A stretch of DNA of 64,000 bases, taken from NCBI GenBank assembly GCA_024752435.1, contig CP103030.1, forward strand, positions 620,001-684,000. The letters run 5' to 3'. The position numbers and the translations under genes are program-made. The notes below the pieces were generated by a model. It was not told the DNA's origin, ran no database searches, and was given only the letters and a program-made list of their open reading frames with translations. Each line of letters starts with the position of its first letter. Position 1 is the first letter of the stretch. This DNA is from Allantophomopsis cytisporea (taxonomy: Eukaryota > Ascomycota > Leotiomycetes > Phacidiales > Phacidiaceae). Shown one piece after another: positions 36,221 through 48,488 of this stretch.

Positions 36221-37890
36221 ATGTGTTTGGGAGTGCTTATCATCCACATAGCATTCGCAATATTATTGTCAAAAATTGCCTCATAGCTAGAATAATGGAT
36301 GGCTATTCAATCAAACCAGGCCCCCTTTTATTCTGCTCTCTTCTCCTCCCCTTTGTTACAGCTTTTAAGTCTAGAGCTTGTCATGAGTAGTAATCTCTGA
36401 GCACGAACATAGAAGGAGTTGCCAATGCAATGAGAACGGCACGCACGTCTGGATCCTTCATAGGATCTCTTCCGTACGAGCGGCACAAGAACCGAAGAAG
36501 CCGAGACCGCGGACGGTCAATACTTTCACAGACTCACAATACGCAACACTAGGTATATGAATACATGGAGCATCACAGCATCTAATTATGTTCACAGTAT
36601 GTAATACTTGCTCTCTTGCAAGTATCCATAACAATGTTAGTGTATAGAATAATAGGCGCATCAGCTTCAAAATGGTGGCCGAAATATCCGACACCGCAAA
36701 TAACATTTCACAGCATTTCCAGCATTTCGTCCCAAATTCACCCAAGCTCATCAAAGTATGAGGCTAATGATTGACAACAATCGATTCTCACAGGGAAACT
36801 TGATACTCATTCGTATGAAGTGCAGCCTCGGTGCACAGGGGCCAGGGGTGAGTCTCCACGATTCAAGCAACAGTACGCCCCCAGAGATGGCACCCTTGTT
36901 ATGAAGCAAAATTTCTGACCTGCAGACCTCTCTGGCCCACTTTTATGCCCTTGATGCCCCGTACTTGCAGTTCTAGTGCGCCATCTTGGGAATACGGCGT
37001 CGTGCGCGGCGGCGATTGCCCCTCTAAGCGAAACATGCCTCTCTTCTGCAGCTTTGGTTTTTGTCCAGACGCCAAAATTTTAATTTCCATGACGCGGGAC
37101 TTTTCGCTCTTGCTGGTGGTGGTGGTAAAGGAGTGGTGATTGATCTCGCCGACGGGAATGCCAGCCGCCGCAATCACAATGTTTTGCCTCAAGTACTAAC
37201 CGGAATATCAAGTACCTATCACGCGGTTGACATAATTCCTTGTATGCACAAGAACTTCAGTATTCGATTTCTATACAAAGAAAACTTCCACAACCCTTGA
37301 GACTTCATATCAATTACCGATAATATCTTGAGATACTATATACCAAATTTTAGAAATTCCGAAGAGCGTAGTGGCTGTTTATAGTTGTTGTATCTTTTTG
37401 CTGGCAAGTAACACAAGTAGGCAAGCGATATAGACACACTTAGAACAGCAGTCCAGAATCATTGACCTCATGTCTGTTGAGCGGAGAGTAAATAAAATAT
37501 CTAGAAATTTTAGTCGAAGACTTCGATAATATAGCATTAATAGAATCGATTTCCTTAGAATTTGGCCAACTGACTCTTCATGAAGATGTAGAGACAAAAT
37601 ATTTTGTTTTTGGAATTCGCAGGTTCTCGTCAATTTTCGCTTACTTGTGCTACCCACTGCGTACCGCCTGCAGTAGGTACCTTAGTTGTAAGGTATGAAA
37701 TAAGATAGGTTGGTAGGTAAGGTAGGTACCTATTACCTAGGTAATCTGATTAAACCACAGCACTCCACAACCAAACATCACGACAAACAATCATCCACGG
37801 CACCTCATACTATACGCATCGACACCAACAGAATTCATCACCCTCAGTCATCGTCGCCTACTACACCTACATTCACTGCTTCTAGAAAAA

Positions 37891-38732
37891 ATGGGTATCC
37901 CAAATAAAAAGACCTTGGTCAAGACCAGACGGAAGACTAGGTAAGCAGCATAAGTTTTTTTTTCTCTTTCTTTCCCTTCTCTTTTTTTCGCCTTTCATCA
38001 AATTCTCAATACATGCCTCGATTTTCTGGCACTACATGTTTCCGCACTTCCTAAAGATGAGAGACACGGCAATACGAAAAGTATCATGGCAATCATGGTT
38101 AAGGCCTTTGTATAACAGATCTGGTCATGATATTGCCTGTGGTCAATTTATTTGCTAGTCTATGGTCCCTCCAGTCACGTGTGTTACTAGCATCAGAGTG
38201 CCATTGCTGTCAAGCCCTGCGAGATCATGTCTGATTCACAAGAGTGGATGTCAAGAATGAAGTAACTCCGCGCAGATAGTCTCAGTCTACGCTTCCAATA
38301 CTTGTAGCGAAGTACTCCGCTTGATATACGTTCAAATAAAAGAACATTTACTAATGTTTAGACAGAGATTTGGACCAGATTATTGATGATATGAGATCCC
38401 CAAAGCACTTGCAGCAGCACAAGGATAGCAAGGCTCCAGAAGATCTGCCTGGTTTGGGCAGACACTACTGCATTGAGTGTGCCAAATGGTTCGAATCTGA
38501 GGACAATATGACCCGCCACACGAAGGGCAAGAACCACAAGAGAAGGTATGTGAATCCTCGGCATGTCAAAATACCCACGTTATTAATCATATGCCTTTAT
38601 AGAGTCAAGGCCTTGAAAGAAGAGCCTTACACCCAAAAGGAAGCCGAGGCTGCTATAGGTCTGAGAACGGACAATGGCCGTGAAAAGACTACCCTTGCCC
38701 CCCAAAGTATGGATGTCGAGATGAAGGCATAA
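37891..38732 (+). CDS. BUD20: BUD20/ZNF593-like ribosome export zinc-finger protein
   Basis: Small C2H2 zinc-finger protein of the Bud20 family, which rides on pre-60S ribosomal particles and helps export them from the nucleus. Three exons (37891-37940, 38366-38545, 38603-38732) give 119 aa. The single finger reads YCIECAKWFESEDNMTRH, followed by TKGKNHKRRVKALKEEPYTQ, the family signature. The basic N-terminus MGIPNKKTLVKTRRKTR also fits. The first intron is 425 nt, long for this genome. I chose the acceptor at 38365 because it yields RDLDQIIDDM in frame. The protein is shorter than yeast Bud20 but near human ZNF593. Confidence 0.9.
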
Positions 38733-39265
38733 TATGAGCAATTTCAGGCGTTGTAAGGATGGAAGACCAATGGAATCAGGCGTCATGCGGAGAGCACTAT
38801 CATACCTTAGGCATAGGAGTTTTTACTAGTTATGGCTCAGATGGACTATATTTCACAAATAAAAATTCTGCCAATCTTCAATTCTTATTTTGTCTGTTTC
38901 TGACTTGGCTACAACCATTTCGTCAAGTGAAAAGGATCTCCTCTGTGAATGTCTACTTCCCTCACCCATACCAACCCTATAAAGGTCTCTTCAGAGCCTT
39001 CCCTAGATTACCTTCTTGGGTTTTGATCCGCAGGTCGTCCGTAATGGCCATTTATGACTGAACATGCTCACAGGACTACTTGACCCATTTGACAGCCTAA
39101 TGTTGACCACTACCCCTTTAACTCTTGCGACATGTGCTTTTGTGATTTTACATATGCTTGAATAGGTATCACCCTGACTATACTCTCCTCATATTTCCCT
39201 GCCAAATGCAGTCTGGAGTAGACTAGCAAAAGGAGCTTAAACACTTCACTCTGACCAAATCGCAT
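38733..39265. other. convergent intergenic spacer
   Basis: About 530 bases between the 3' ends of the BUD20-like gene and DAM1. No gene seen; expected to hold both 3' UTRs. Confidence 0.7.
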
Positions 39266-39972
39266 TTATCTCATGACACCGCGGGGTTTTGCTCTGGCAA
39301 GGCCACTTCCTCTAGTTCCTCGTGCTCCGCCTCGTGTCGTGCCTCCTCTTGCGCTGAATCCACCACGTCCACTTGAAGCACTACCTCTCAAGGACGGCGT
39401 TGGAGTTGAAAATTTCTTTGGCGTAACTCTTGATGCCATAGGAGGGTTTTCGACAAAGGAGGTGTCTGTAGTCCTATGATAATACTTAGATATTTGAACA
39501 GTATAATCAAGAGAAAGAGGACTTACATAAATGTTGTCTCCCCATCAATATCTGCATGGTATCTCTCAGAATTCAAGGAGTTTCCCATTTTGTTGATATC
39601 ATCTTCTGCCCTTGGACGACGAAATGATTCAGGAATTGGTGCTTCTGGAAAATCAACACAGAAAGCATTCATGTTTAGGCCGTACAGAAAACTCGCGAAA
39701 TTCTCACTGAAACGGGCCAAGCTCTCATGCATCAGTTGGAGGTGCATGAAATTAGCTTCCAGGTCAGCCATGGAGTCCGATAATTCTGCAAAAGCAGGTT
39801 CGAATGCGTCAAGAGGGGCCTCTGATGTAGCGCCATTGTTGGATCTGTGCGATTCACGCAGAGAAGAGCGAGAGGATGGGCGCAGTGGGGTTGTCGGACG
39901 CGAATTGGGATGTCGGTTGCGCGATGAGGAACGTTTGATACTACTATCGAGAGGGATTGTCGCGGACATCAT
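39266..39972 (-). CDS. DAM1: DASH complex subunit Dam1
   Basis: Kinetochore protein. The DASH/Dam1 ring couples kinetochores to microtubule ends during mitosis. Two exons (39972-39527 and 39473-39266; 53-nt intron) give 217 aa. The N-terminal part has an Arg/Ser-rich stretch, then the conserved helix LDAFEPAFAELSDSMADLEA and FLYGLNMNAFCVDFPEAP, the Dam1 core. After the intron the chain reads TTDTSFVENPP and ends in an Arg/Gly-rich tail, ARGTRGSGLARAKPRGVMR. The first two codons are both Met, so the start could be 39972 or 39969. The plus-strand frame across the second exon is a shadow. Confidence 0.93.
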
Positions 39973-41246
39973 GCTGAATTTTTAAATGAGGGTCAAGTAC
40001 AGAGCACCAGCGTGGGATGGATGGTTCTATCGGATGTAAATAAGTCGTTTGATTCTCTGGCCAGACTGATGTTGCGGATTTGTTGATGTTGACAATTGAC
40101 AGTGGCAGAATCATGGTGGAGCTACAGCAATCGGCTGACCGCTCAGCTTGACTTGGGTGCATGCGTTGTGTTTCGTTTCTACGTTGACCCGGTTCCTCTA
40201 TTCTCCGAGTGACCTCCATTCACAACGAAACGAAGTCGAAATAAACGTCAAGTACATATTGTTATTGTCTGGCATGCGGCTTAGGACCAGTCATACAGTA
40301 CATCCTCCAAACATACACATATTGCAGGTGACTTGAAATGAGACCAACTCTCGCCGCCAACTTTGATATTGGGGAGTTCATTCATTCAGTTCTTCAAGAG
40401 CTTGAGAGACATGATGATCAGCTGGGCATATACATACACTACCGGTAGCTGGTGCTTACATATGTGCACATGTAGAATCGAATAGCACCCCAATTGGATT
40501 CATACATAGCCATTCGTACCCGTATCCGCACCTGGAATTCGCACTCGCAATCGTACTGCGTACGTACGAATATAATCCTAGAATGGCTTTCTATCCGCAT
40601 ACGCGTATGTATTTACCTTTCCCTAAAGCTATGGAACACCACAGTACATACTAAAATATCTACCTGTAGACCACTGAAACGGCCTGACCATGCCTGGTAG
40701 TGTTTCTCTCTGCCACGCTTCTACCCCACTGTTCAGCGATCTGTCCGTCATCCTTCAAGCCATTCCCTTGCATATTATGGCGTGTGGGCGCATCCACGGC
40801 CCACGGCATACCATACTCTCTACTAACGTATTACTGCAGCATAAAATCGTTGATCGTATTGGTGATTGCTTTTTTTTCTTCCTTAAAAGGCTAGGTAAAG
40901 TAAGTGGAAATGTAAGTGTAGTATAAGGGTAAGTAGAGTAGAGAAAAGCCAAGTGTAACTGTAGAGTGTAAGGGTACGGAATCCCAATCGAATCGCTGTC
41001 GTGTGCAGCACCACCACAAGATTAGATCCCCAGGGTTCCCGTTTATGGACAGGGAGCTACGCATTCGCCCTCTCTCATCATCTGCAATTTGTACTGCCTG
41101 ACTGCTCTTCACTTCCCAAAAGTCGCGAGATCCTTTGCACAAAATTCTTGTACAGTATAGATTGTTAGAAACATCCATCCCAACTCTCCGTACCTGGCAG
41201 AAACACCCCCCGCACCCTGTGCCTTGGGAAATCAACCTTACGTCCG
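39973..41246. promoter_or_regulatory. 1.3-kb bidirectional promoter region
   Basis: Lies between divergent DAM1 (-) and the Sec14-like gene (+). It has TACGTA/CGTACG motifs near 40555-40610 and a poly-T tract near 40868. No gene seen. Confidence 0.55.
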
Positions 41247-43371
41247 ATGCTCGCAAAAGTGCATCCTACGATCAACTTTCTTACCAAGCTACTTCTTCAT
41301 CGGTCAACGCCAACTCTTCCTCAAGCAATCTCAATCCCTCATGCACAAGTGGGAGGACTCTCGTCACGAACCCATACGCTATTAATCTCCAACCGGCCCC
41401 CATCTACACCTGTGCTTCTCTCAAGAAGATCTTACTCCCGTCTTCATACTTCTCGGATTTACGCACGTTGTCGCCGAGTTCCCGATAGCTCTGTATATCC
41501 TCGTCACGAAATTTCCAGCCGAGCATCCGCAGGACACGCTCGAAACCTCTATTCTAGAGCAGCCAATTCGAGATCAGTATTCGCTGATTCGGAACTCTCA
41601 TCATTTGCTCCTGTACGACTACAAGCAAGTGCTGGAAGCTGGATTTCGGTGGTGATTCTTGGATTTATTTCTGGAGTGGTAGGGGCAGCTTCATACGCTA
41701 GTTTTCAATACGGAAATACCGAAATCGACTCACCAAAGGAAGCAGAGTCTGAAATACTACTTCTAGACAATAGCGACACAGATTGGAGCGTTATGACACA
41801 CGAAGCACTTCCAGGCCGTCCCGGCACCTTGACTGTGGAGCAAGAGGAGAAGCTGCGCGAGCTTTGGGTATCGACTCTTCATGTCTTCGGCGTGCTAGAT
41901 GAGAATGAGGCGAAAGACCTTGGTGCAAGCACACCAGCAAATGGCGCGACTTCCGAAATTCGACAAAGATCAGATACGACAACATCAGAAAAACCCAAAA
42001 AAAAGAAACTGGCAATTTTCAGTCGCAAGCACAAAGGTCATGATGCAGATTCGACCACATCAGCAAGCTCAACTGCCACATCACCAACAACGGCTGACAG
42101 CGATGATAAATATGGCCAGACAAAGCAATTCCACGATACCATCGCTCACCAATCTGCCGAATCACTAAGGGCCACTTTCTGGAGCATGGTCAAGCATGAT
42201 CACCCAGATGCGTTGCTGCTTAGGTTCCTTCGAGCTAGAAAGTGGGATGTTGAGAAAGCACTGATCATGATGGTTTCTACAATGAACTGGAGAGCAACCG
42301 AAATGTTTGTGGATGATAAGATCATGAGGGAGGGTGAAGGTGGTGCTTTAGCAGTCAGCCAGAGCGCTGATTCTGCTGCTAAGAAGCAAGCTGAGGATTT
42401 CCTTGCACAATTACGCATGGGTAAGAGCTTTTTGCATGGCGTTGATAAATCTGGAAGACCCATGTGCGTTGTCCGGGCACGTCTGCATAAGCAAGGCGAG
42501 CAGAGTGAGGAGAGTTTGGAAAAATACACTGTATTTGTGATTGAAACCGCCCGAATGGTGTTGGCTCCGCCCGTCGACACAGCTGTAAGGAACACTCCCA
42601 ACATATGATGTTCGAAATGAGGCTAATTTTTTAGTGTGTCATCTTTGATATGACGGGATTTTCCATGGCCAATATGGTAGGTGCTAGATTATGAGTTATG
42701 TATATAAACGCTAACGAATTTTATAGGACTATGGTCCAGTTAAGTTTATGATCAAGTGTTTTGAGGCCAACTACCCAGAGTCTCTGGGTGTCGTGCTCGT
42801 TCACAAGGCTCCATGGATTTTTCAAGGTATATGTTTATGGTTCACAAGACTGCCCGCCAATTTCTAACTAGCAATAGGTATCTGGAAAATTATCAAGGGG
42901 TGGCTCGATCCAGTAGTAGCAAGCAAGGTTCATTTCACCAATAACGCAACCGAGATGGAAGAGTTTGTTCCGAAGTCTCAGATTATGCGAGATCTTGGTG
43001 GCGAGGAAGACTGGTCCTATCACTACGTTGAGCCAGTAGCAGGCGAAAATGAATTGATGAAGGATGTTGCAACACGAGACAAGATCCTGGAAGGCCGCAA
43101 TGCTATTGTTGCAGCTTATGAGAAGGCTACAGTAGACTGGATTGAGCACAATGGAGATCAGACCGACGTGTCTAAGAAGAGGCATGAGATTGCCAACGAA
43201 TTGAGAGAAAATTACTGGAAGGTCGATCCATACATTAGAGCAAGAACTCTCTATGATCGTATTGGTATGATCAATCCTGGAGGGAAGCTGAACTTTTATC
43301 CAAAGGCGGTCCCAGCACCTGTCATAAACGGAGCACCGCACACTGAGACTTCTGCCGCTGATCTCGACTAA
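41247..43371 (+). CDS. Sec14-like CRAL-TRIO lipid-binding protein with presequence and membrane anchor
   Basis: Phosphatidylinositol-transfer-type protein. Four exons (41247-42584, 42635-42676, 42727-42826, 42878-43371) give 657 aa. A CRAL-TRIO N-terminal region has HDHPDALLLRFLRARKWDVE. The lipid-binding domain follows (VIFDMTGFSMANM, YPESLGVVLVHKAPWIFQG, GWLDPVVASKVHFTNN). The first acidic residue is near 80; before it the chain is rich in Arg, Ser and Leu, like a mitochondrial presequence. Residues 131-153 (SWISVVILGFISGVVGAASY) form a probable membrane segment. A Lys/Ser/Thr-rich linker precedes the lipid domain. A downstream Met at 41791, in THEALPGRPGTLTVEQEEKL, could start a soluble form. 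Mitochondrial location is my inference; the family assignment is secure. Confidence 0.9.
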
Positions 43372-43700
43372 GCGGCCAGTTTTCAGCATGAACCAAGGGC
43401 TTATATGTTTGTATGACGTTGATATGGCTATTTGCCATTGTCTAGGACTGTAATGGCGTTTGGGGCATATGAGGACACGATTTGTATGCGGGAAGTAGGT
43501 ATGGCGCATGCACGTATAGCTGGCTCTGGCCATTGTGGAGAGGAAGGAAAGCATATTTCAATTCTGAACTTTGTTATTATAACTAAATATTTTCGATTAT
43601 TGTAGAATGTATTTATGCTCATAGGATGTGTCAGTTTCCAGGTTTTCCGGCATTTTGAGTTATAGAAGGTCTCTATTCCTTTCAACCCTCGGGCTAAAAA
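43372..43700. other. 3' flank of the Sec14-like gene
   Basis: About 330 bases, presumably 3' UTR, leading into AT-rich island B. No gene seen. Confidence 0.6.
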
Positions 43701-45690
43701 TTCCAAAATATTATTACTAGTTGTTATACCAATATAGCGAATGTATATAGCTATAGCTTATATATATAAAAAGTGTAGCAAGATACACTTGCCTAGGCTA
43801 TATAGGTTTGATAACTTACAAAGATTCAATAATATACCTATTTTTACAGATATATATTAATACTAGTTGTAAAGTTATTGATATCTCTTTGAATCATTTA
43901 TAGATCTTCAATTATTTATAGCTCGTTAGTTATCTATAGCTCGTTAGTTATCTATAGCTCCTTGGTCATCTACAGCTCTTTAGTCATCTATAGCTCTTTA
44001 GTTAACCATAGTTATTTAGTCATCTATAGCTCCTCAGTTATCTACAGCTGACAAGTTTTTATATGATTAGCCTTATAGCTAAGCGTCAACGGATTATCGG
44101 GAGTTACTTCAACATAGCATTCCATGTTTAAGTAGCTGCTCTACAGTGAAGCTGAACGGTTTTACGAGAAGGATACAAGATAGCAAGTTCGAGAGCTACT
44201 AGGAGTTGGCCGAGAGCAAGAGCAAGGTCGAACTTGTATTCTGGGTCGGTAGCAAGTTCGGGAGCGAGCTCTATATAGCCTTGACCTTCGAGGAAGCAAG
44301 CGATCCTGTTGAACTCAGAGAAAATGTTACAAAGAGTGGATCAAAATGGCAGCTATGTATGTTAAAACGATCCTGGTGATCCGTTGACGTTCAGCTATAA
44401 GGCTGAACGGTATAAATATCTGGTCAACTTCGGAGGCGAAAGAATACAAGGCTATATAGAGAAGGCCAAGCATAAAATGGTCCGAATGCAACAATATTTG
44501 ACATAGGTACCTTATACTTAGTTCAGTTCAGAAGTCAACTTATTAACTCTAGAAGATTTCCGGCATAAAATGCGGTGTCGTACCTGGTAAGTCAGAGAAG
44601 CTCTTATTGCAACGTACATTATCCTGCACCATCTAATTAACCAGCATCAAATTAGTCAAGCTTGAGGCTGGCATTCTATAGGTGGTATGTTTTGAGATAT
44701 CCTCGACGGGTATATATTCGTGTTTTTTAAAGTAGTCCCCTTAGCGTTGCTACTAATTAAAAGCTTCATTCGAGTTGATCATCAAGTAGTATTGACTAAT
44801 GCTACTATATAGGAGCAGAGGACGCAAACTCAAAGTTAAATCAAGAAATTCTTTGGCTGGCAATGGCTCGAGGGAGCTATTAGAACTACAATACTTCTAT
44901 CTCTGTAATATCAACAAATATAGAGCGAAGTTTTACAGATGTTTAGAGTAAAGAAGCTTAGTATGTTCCAAGTAGCTCTATTCATCTTAGAAAGATTTGA
45001 TTGAGTGTTAATATTAAACAGGGTAGTAATATTCTTAGACCTCTTTTGCTTCTGCTCTACTTTATTTAGTTATTAGTAATAGTTGCTACCAAAGAGATAA
45101 TCAGATTTTTGAGTTGGTTTTGTAACCTAGCTTTCTAGCTTTAATCTTCTGCCTTTAAGTAATTTAACCTTTTGAAATCTACGGCTTTATAAATTTAACT
45201 TTAACATTGGATTTTAAGACCTAGCTGATATTTAATAATTATATCTAATAATATTAGTCATCGACTAAGTTTCGAAGACTTCTTTCGACTCAAGTAGCAA
45301 GTAGTTATATATAGCTGATTTCCTTCCTATTGCTTTAAATAAAACTTATATATAATACAAGTACTTATAATTTAATTATAAAGGTTTGAAGATGTTTTAG
45401 ATTTCCAATGGTATCAAAGAAAGCTTTACAATAGGTAGAAGGAATAGTAAAGAGTCTCGTTAATGTAAGATACCTCTTTCTTATTACCTCTACTGAACAA
45501 AATTCACTAATAACAATCTGGTTTTCCAATTATAGTACTAATATAACAAGCATAAAGATCGAGTTCATAAATCCTTCATAAATCCGCTATGTCCCGTGTC
45601 GAATTCAATGTAGGACAGTAATATGACCTCATAAATCGTTTAAAGTACGATACATAACTGCTTCTCCTTTATCGCGTAGAGTATATCGAT
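43700..45690. repeat. AT-rich island B: RIP-like decayed repeats
   Basis: About 2 kb of AT-rich, TA-rich DNA without a credible gene. Its left part (43795-44050) is a diverged copy of 32320-32560 in island A, including an 18-bp tandem array. A motif near 44100 is the inverse of the tandem repeat at 31003-31250. The segment near 44620-44690 resembles 30590-30650. I read it as a second, partly rearranged copy of the island A repeat family. The boundary with GAA1 is abrupt. Confidence 0.75.
43910..44050 (+). repeat. 18-bp tandem array, about 8 units (island B)
   Basis: Units resemble CTATAGCTCCTTAGTTAT. Same unit and orientation as the array at the right end of island A. Confidence 0.8.
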
Positions 45691-45777
45691 AGCGAGCCAG
45701 CGCGACGCGAAAGGAAACCTTAGAGCTCAAGCTTAACCACCTCTCTCGCAATTGCGACACCAGCTTCTCTTTGAATT

Positions 45778-47901
45778 ATGGCGTTGTGTAAGATTCCCAT
45801 CTAATGCCTTGATATAATACTTATTCTGGATAGCTTCGGCTGCTCTTTTTCGTGGGAGCCCTCTCCTCCTCAAGGTACCTCCGTACCTGTCTCTCATCTG
45901 CGTCCTTGTCGGTGTTGCCTGGCTTTTATTGTTGCCACTGAACGAATACTCCCGGCATACATACGTTTCTGAGAATGCTTTATTACCGGGCCAAGTGCAC
46001 ACTTACTTTGCAGGTAGTGATCAACATGTATTCCGAGCATACCTCCACGAAGTAGACGCCATCATCTCGAACGAAGCCGCCTCAAATTGCACAAATGCGC
46101 AGGATTGCGAACCGGAAAGGTTATTAAATCAGGAACCACGAAACAACAAGATAGAAGATATATTCAGGGCAGCGGATTTGAAGGTTGCCAGGCAGAAATA
46201 TGAATACGAGTCGTCAATGGTCAAATATGCTGGTGAGAATGTATATGCCATTTTGCATGCACCCAGAGGTGATGCAACAGAAGCTATCGTACTTGTCGCC
46301 GCTTGGACGAACATGGAGGAAGAGCTCAATAGGAGTGGTATTGCACTTCTGCTTACATTGGCAAGATACTTCAAGAGTGAGCTGATTGTAACAATGCTAT
46401 ATTGACACCGACGCTGATTATAGAACAGGATGGTCACTATGGTCAAAAGATATCATATTTCTTATGACTCCAGATAGTAAAGCCGGACCACAGGCATGGG
46501 TTGATGCCTACCATGATGCCCACTCTCCAAATGTGGCTTCATTGCCATTAAAGAGCGGAGCGCTACAGGGTGCTGTAGTGATTGACTATCCTTTTGATCA
46601 TCGTTTCGAGTCAATACACATTGTCTACGATGGTGTCAATGGCCAGCTTCCTAATCTTGATCTCTTTAACACAATTGTTTCTATTGCCAGTCATCAAATG
46701 GGCATCGGCGTCTCTTTACAAGAGATGTGGAAACACACTGATGACTATAAAGATCGTCTTCAAGCTATGCTGCGCGGTATGTTGAGACAAGGGCTGGGAC
46801 ACGGCTCAGGCCCTCACAGTAGCTTCATACCATATCATGTGGACGCTGTTACTCTACAGCCATTTGGGAATGGTTGGCAGGATGAAATGGCTATGGGGCG
46901 TGTCATTGAAAGTACCTTCCGCAGTCTCAATAATCTGTTGGAGCATTTGCACCAGAGTTTTTTCTTCTACCTTCTGATGCATGCAAACAGATTCGTTAGT
47001 ATTGGCACTTATCTTCCAAGCGCAATGCTTGTTGCTGTCAATTTCACGATCATGGCAATCTTTTTGTGGATCCAAAGTGGACGCCTAACTTGGGATACCT
47101 CAAAACCTTCAGATTCCACAAAGAGTGAACCTCTTGAGGTCGTAGAAAAAGATGGTGTCAAGGCAGTAATACCCATACAATCTCTCCATACGGAGGAAAG
47201 AGAATTGTTCCTTCCCATCGCCATAGTCATCGGAACACATTTCCTCGGCCTCATCCCTCTGTACACTTTCAATCATCTCAACCCTCACTATGTAGGTCGT
47301 CCAAAAAGATCCTTCTTTATCAGTAACCCTAACCGTACCAAAGTTTCCAGGACCCGTCGAAAGCTTTCCTTGGGCTATTCGTCTGTCAGAGCTCATTTTC
47401 TGGGTATTCAGCATATCTAGTCTTGCTTTACCATTTGCAACATCTACACTTCTGAAAAAATACGCCAAACTCACCTTCCAACAATACCAGCTCATCAAGG
47501 CGTTCTCACTCCTCTTACTGGGCATGTTTCTCTCATCCCTTGCAACACTTAACTTCTCATTGGCTTTCTTGATCGGTCTCCTCGCTGTCCCATTGACTTA
47601 TATACACCCTCTTCCTGGGTCAATTCTAGGAAAGATAGTTTTGGGTGCTTTGCTGGGATGCATTGCACCACCCACAGTCATCTATGCTGGAACTCGCTAT
47701 TGGGGTATTGGCCTCGGGGACCTCTTGGAGGAAGCAGCATTTGGCTGGGACGTTTGGGGCATGCATACCCAGGTTGTGGTTTGGTGCGTCTGGTGGCCAG
47801 CTTGGCTTGCTGGCTCGATCATTCTCTTGGGTAGTCCGGCAACCACCGTGCAAGCATTCTCAGGCTTCAAAAATCCCTCATTGTTAGCTGAGAAATCATA
47901 G
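45778..47901 (+). CDS. GAA1: GPI transamidase subunit Gaa1
   Basis: ER-membrane subunit of the complex that attaches GPI anchors to proteins. Four exons (45778-45787, 45834-46376, 46429-47291, 47344-47901) give 657 aa. The first coding exon is only 10 nt (ATG GCG TTG T); splicing yields MALSSAALFRGSPLLLKVPP and then a membrane segment ending WLLLLPLNEYSRHTY. Conserved Gaa1 text follows: ENALLPGQVHTYFAGS, WSLWSKDIIFLMTPD, GPQAWVDAYHD. Several membrane segments fill the C-terminal half. The last intron is ambiguous: GTAGGT at 47292 with AAAG at 47343 gives HYFPGPVESF, while a donor at 47296 with the CCAG acceptor gives HYVGPVESF. I prefer the first for its better donor. The GH72 enzyme in this window is a likely client of this complex. 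Confidence 0.92.
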
Positions 47902-48488
47902 ATGTTCGTGTAAAAGTCAGCTACATAATATCAGACCATTCCGAGGCAGATGTCCAACGGTCACAGAGGTTGATGACTGGAATATTCCAATGTGAAATGA
48001 CTGCACCATAATTGGCGGACTATAAACGATGTTCACCCGGTGTTCGCCTGTGAACGGATTCCGACTTGTATAGCAAAGGCATTGATTAATTCAAGCTTAC
48101 TTTAGAAATAGTATTCTATAAGACTTGCCCAATCCATACTTACGAGTGCTCGTGCAGGTTGTCCTTCTAGGTTGTGAACTGAGGAATAGCGTTTCTATAG
48201 TGAAAATCGTTAACATAAGATTTATTCCCCAAGTCTTAAGAGGCAAACCAGTCGTAGGCGGTTTAGTCGACATTGTGGCACTCGATATCACAAATAGAAC
48301 AGAATTCATTTATCGACTTCAGCGAGTTAATAAGTGAAAGACTCCACCAGCACTGTTGTTGTAGGGAGTTTATATTCATTGAGTATCATTCATTACCACA
48401 TCCTCTGTGGTGCTCACCAATATCTATCATACAGTCAATTGATCATCAATCGCTATCTCCATACGCCAGCCATTTACCGGAACCAAGA
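47902..48488. other. convergent intergenic spacer
   Basis: About 590 bases between the 3' ends of GAA1 (+) and RPN9 (-). No gene seen. Confidence 0.7.

Larger units (their letters stand above)
35282..37890. other. 2.6-kb gene-free spacer between divergent genes
   Basis: Lies between the starts of aconitase (-) and the BUD20-like gene (+). It contains the aconitase promoter on the left and the BUD20 promoter on the right. There are CT-rich stretches at 35800-35850, a GTAT-rich tract at 36172-36220, and a GGTAGGTACC-rich patch at 37675-37745. Short open frames on both strands resemble nothing I know. Confidence 0.6.
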
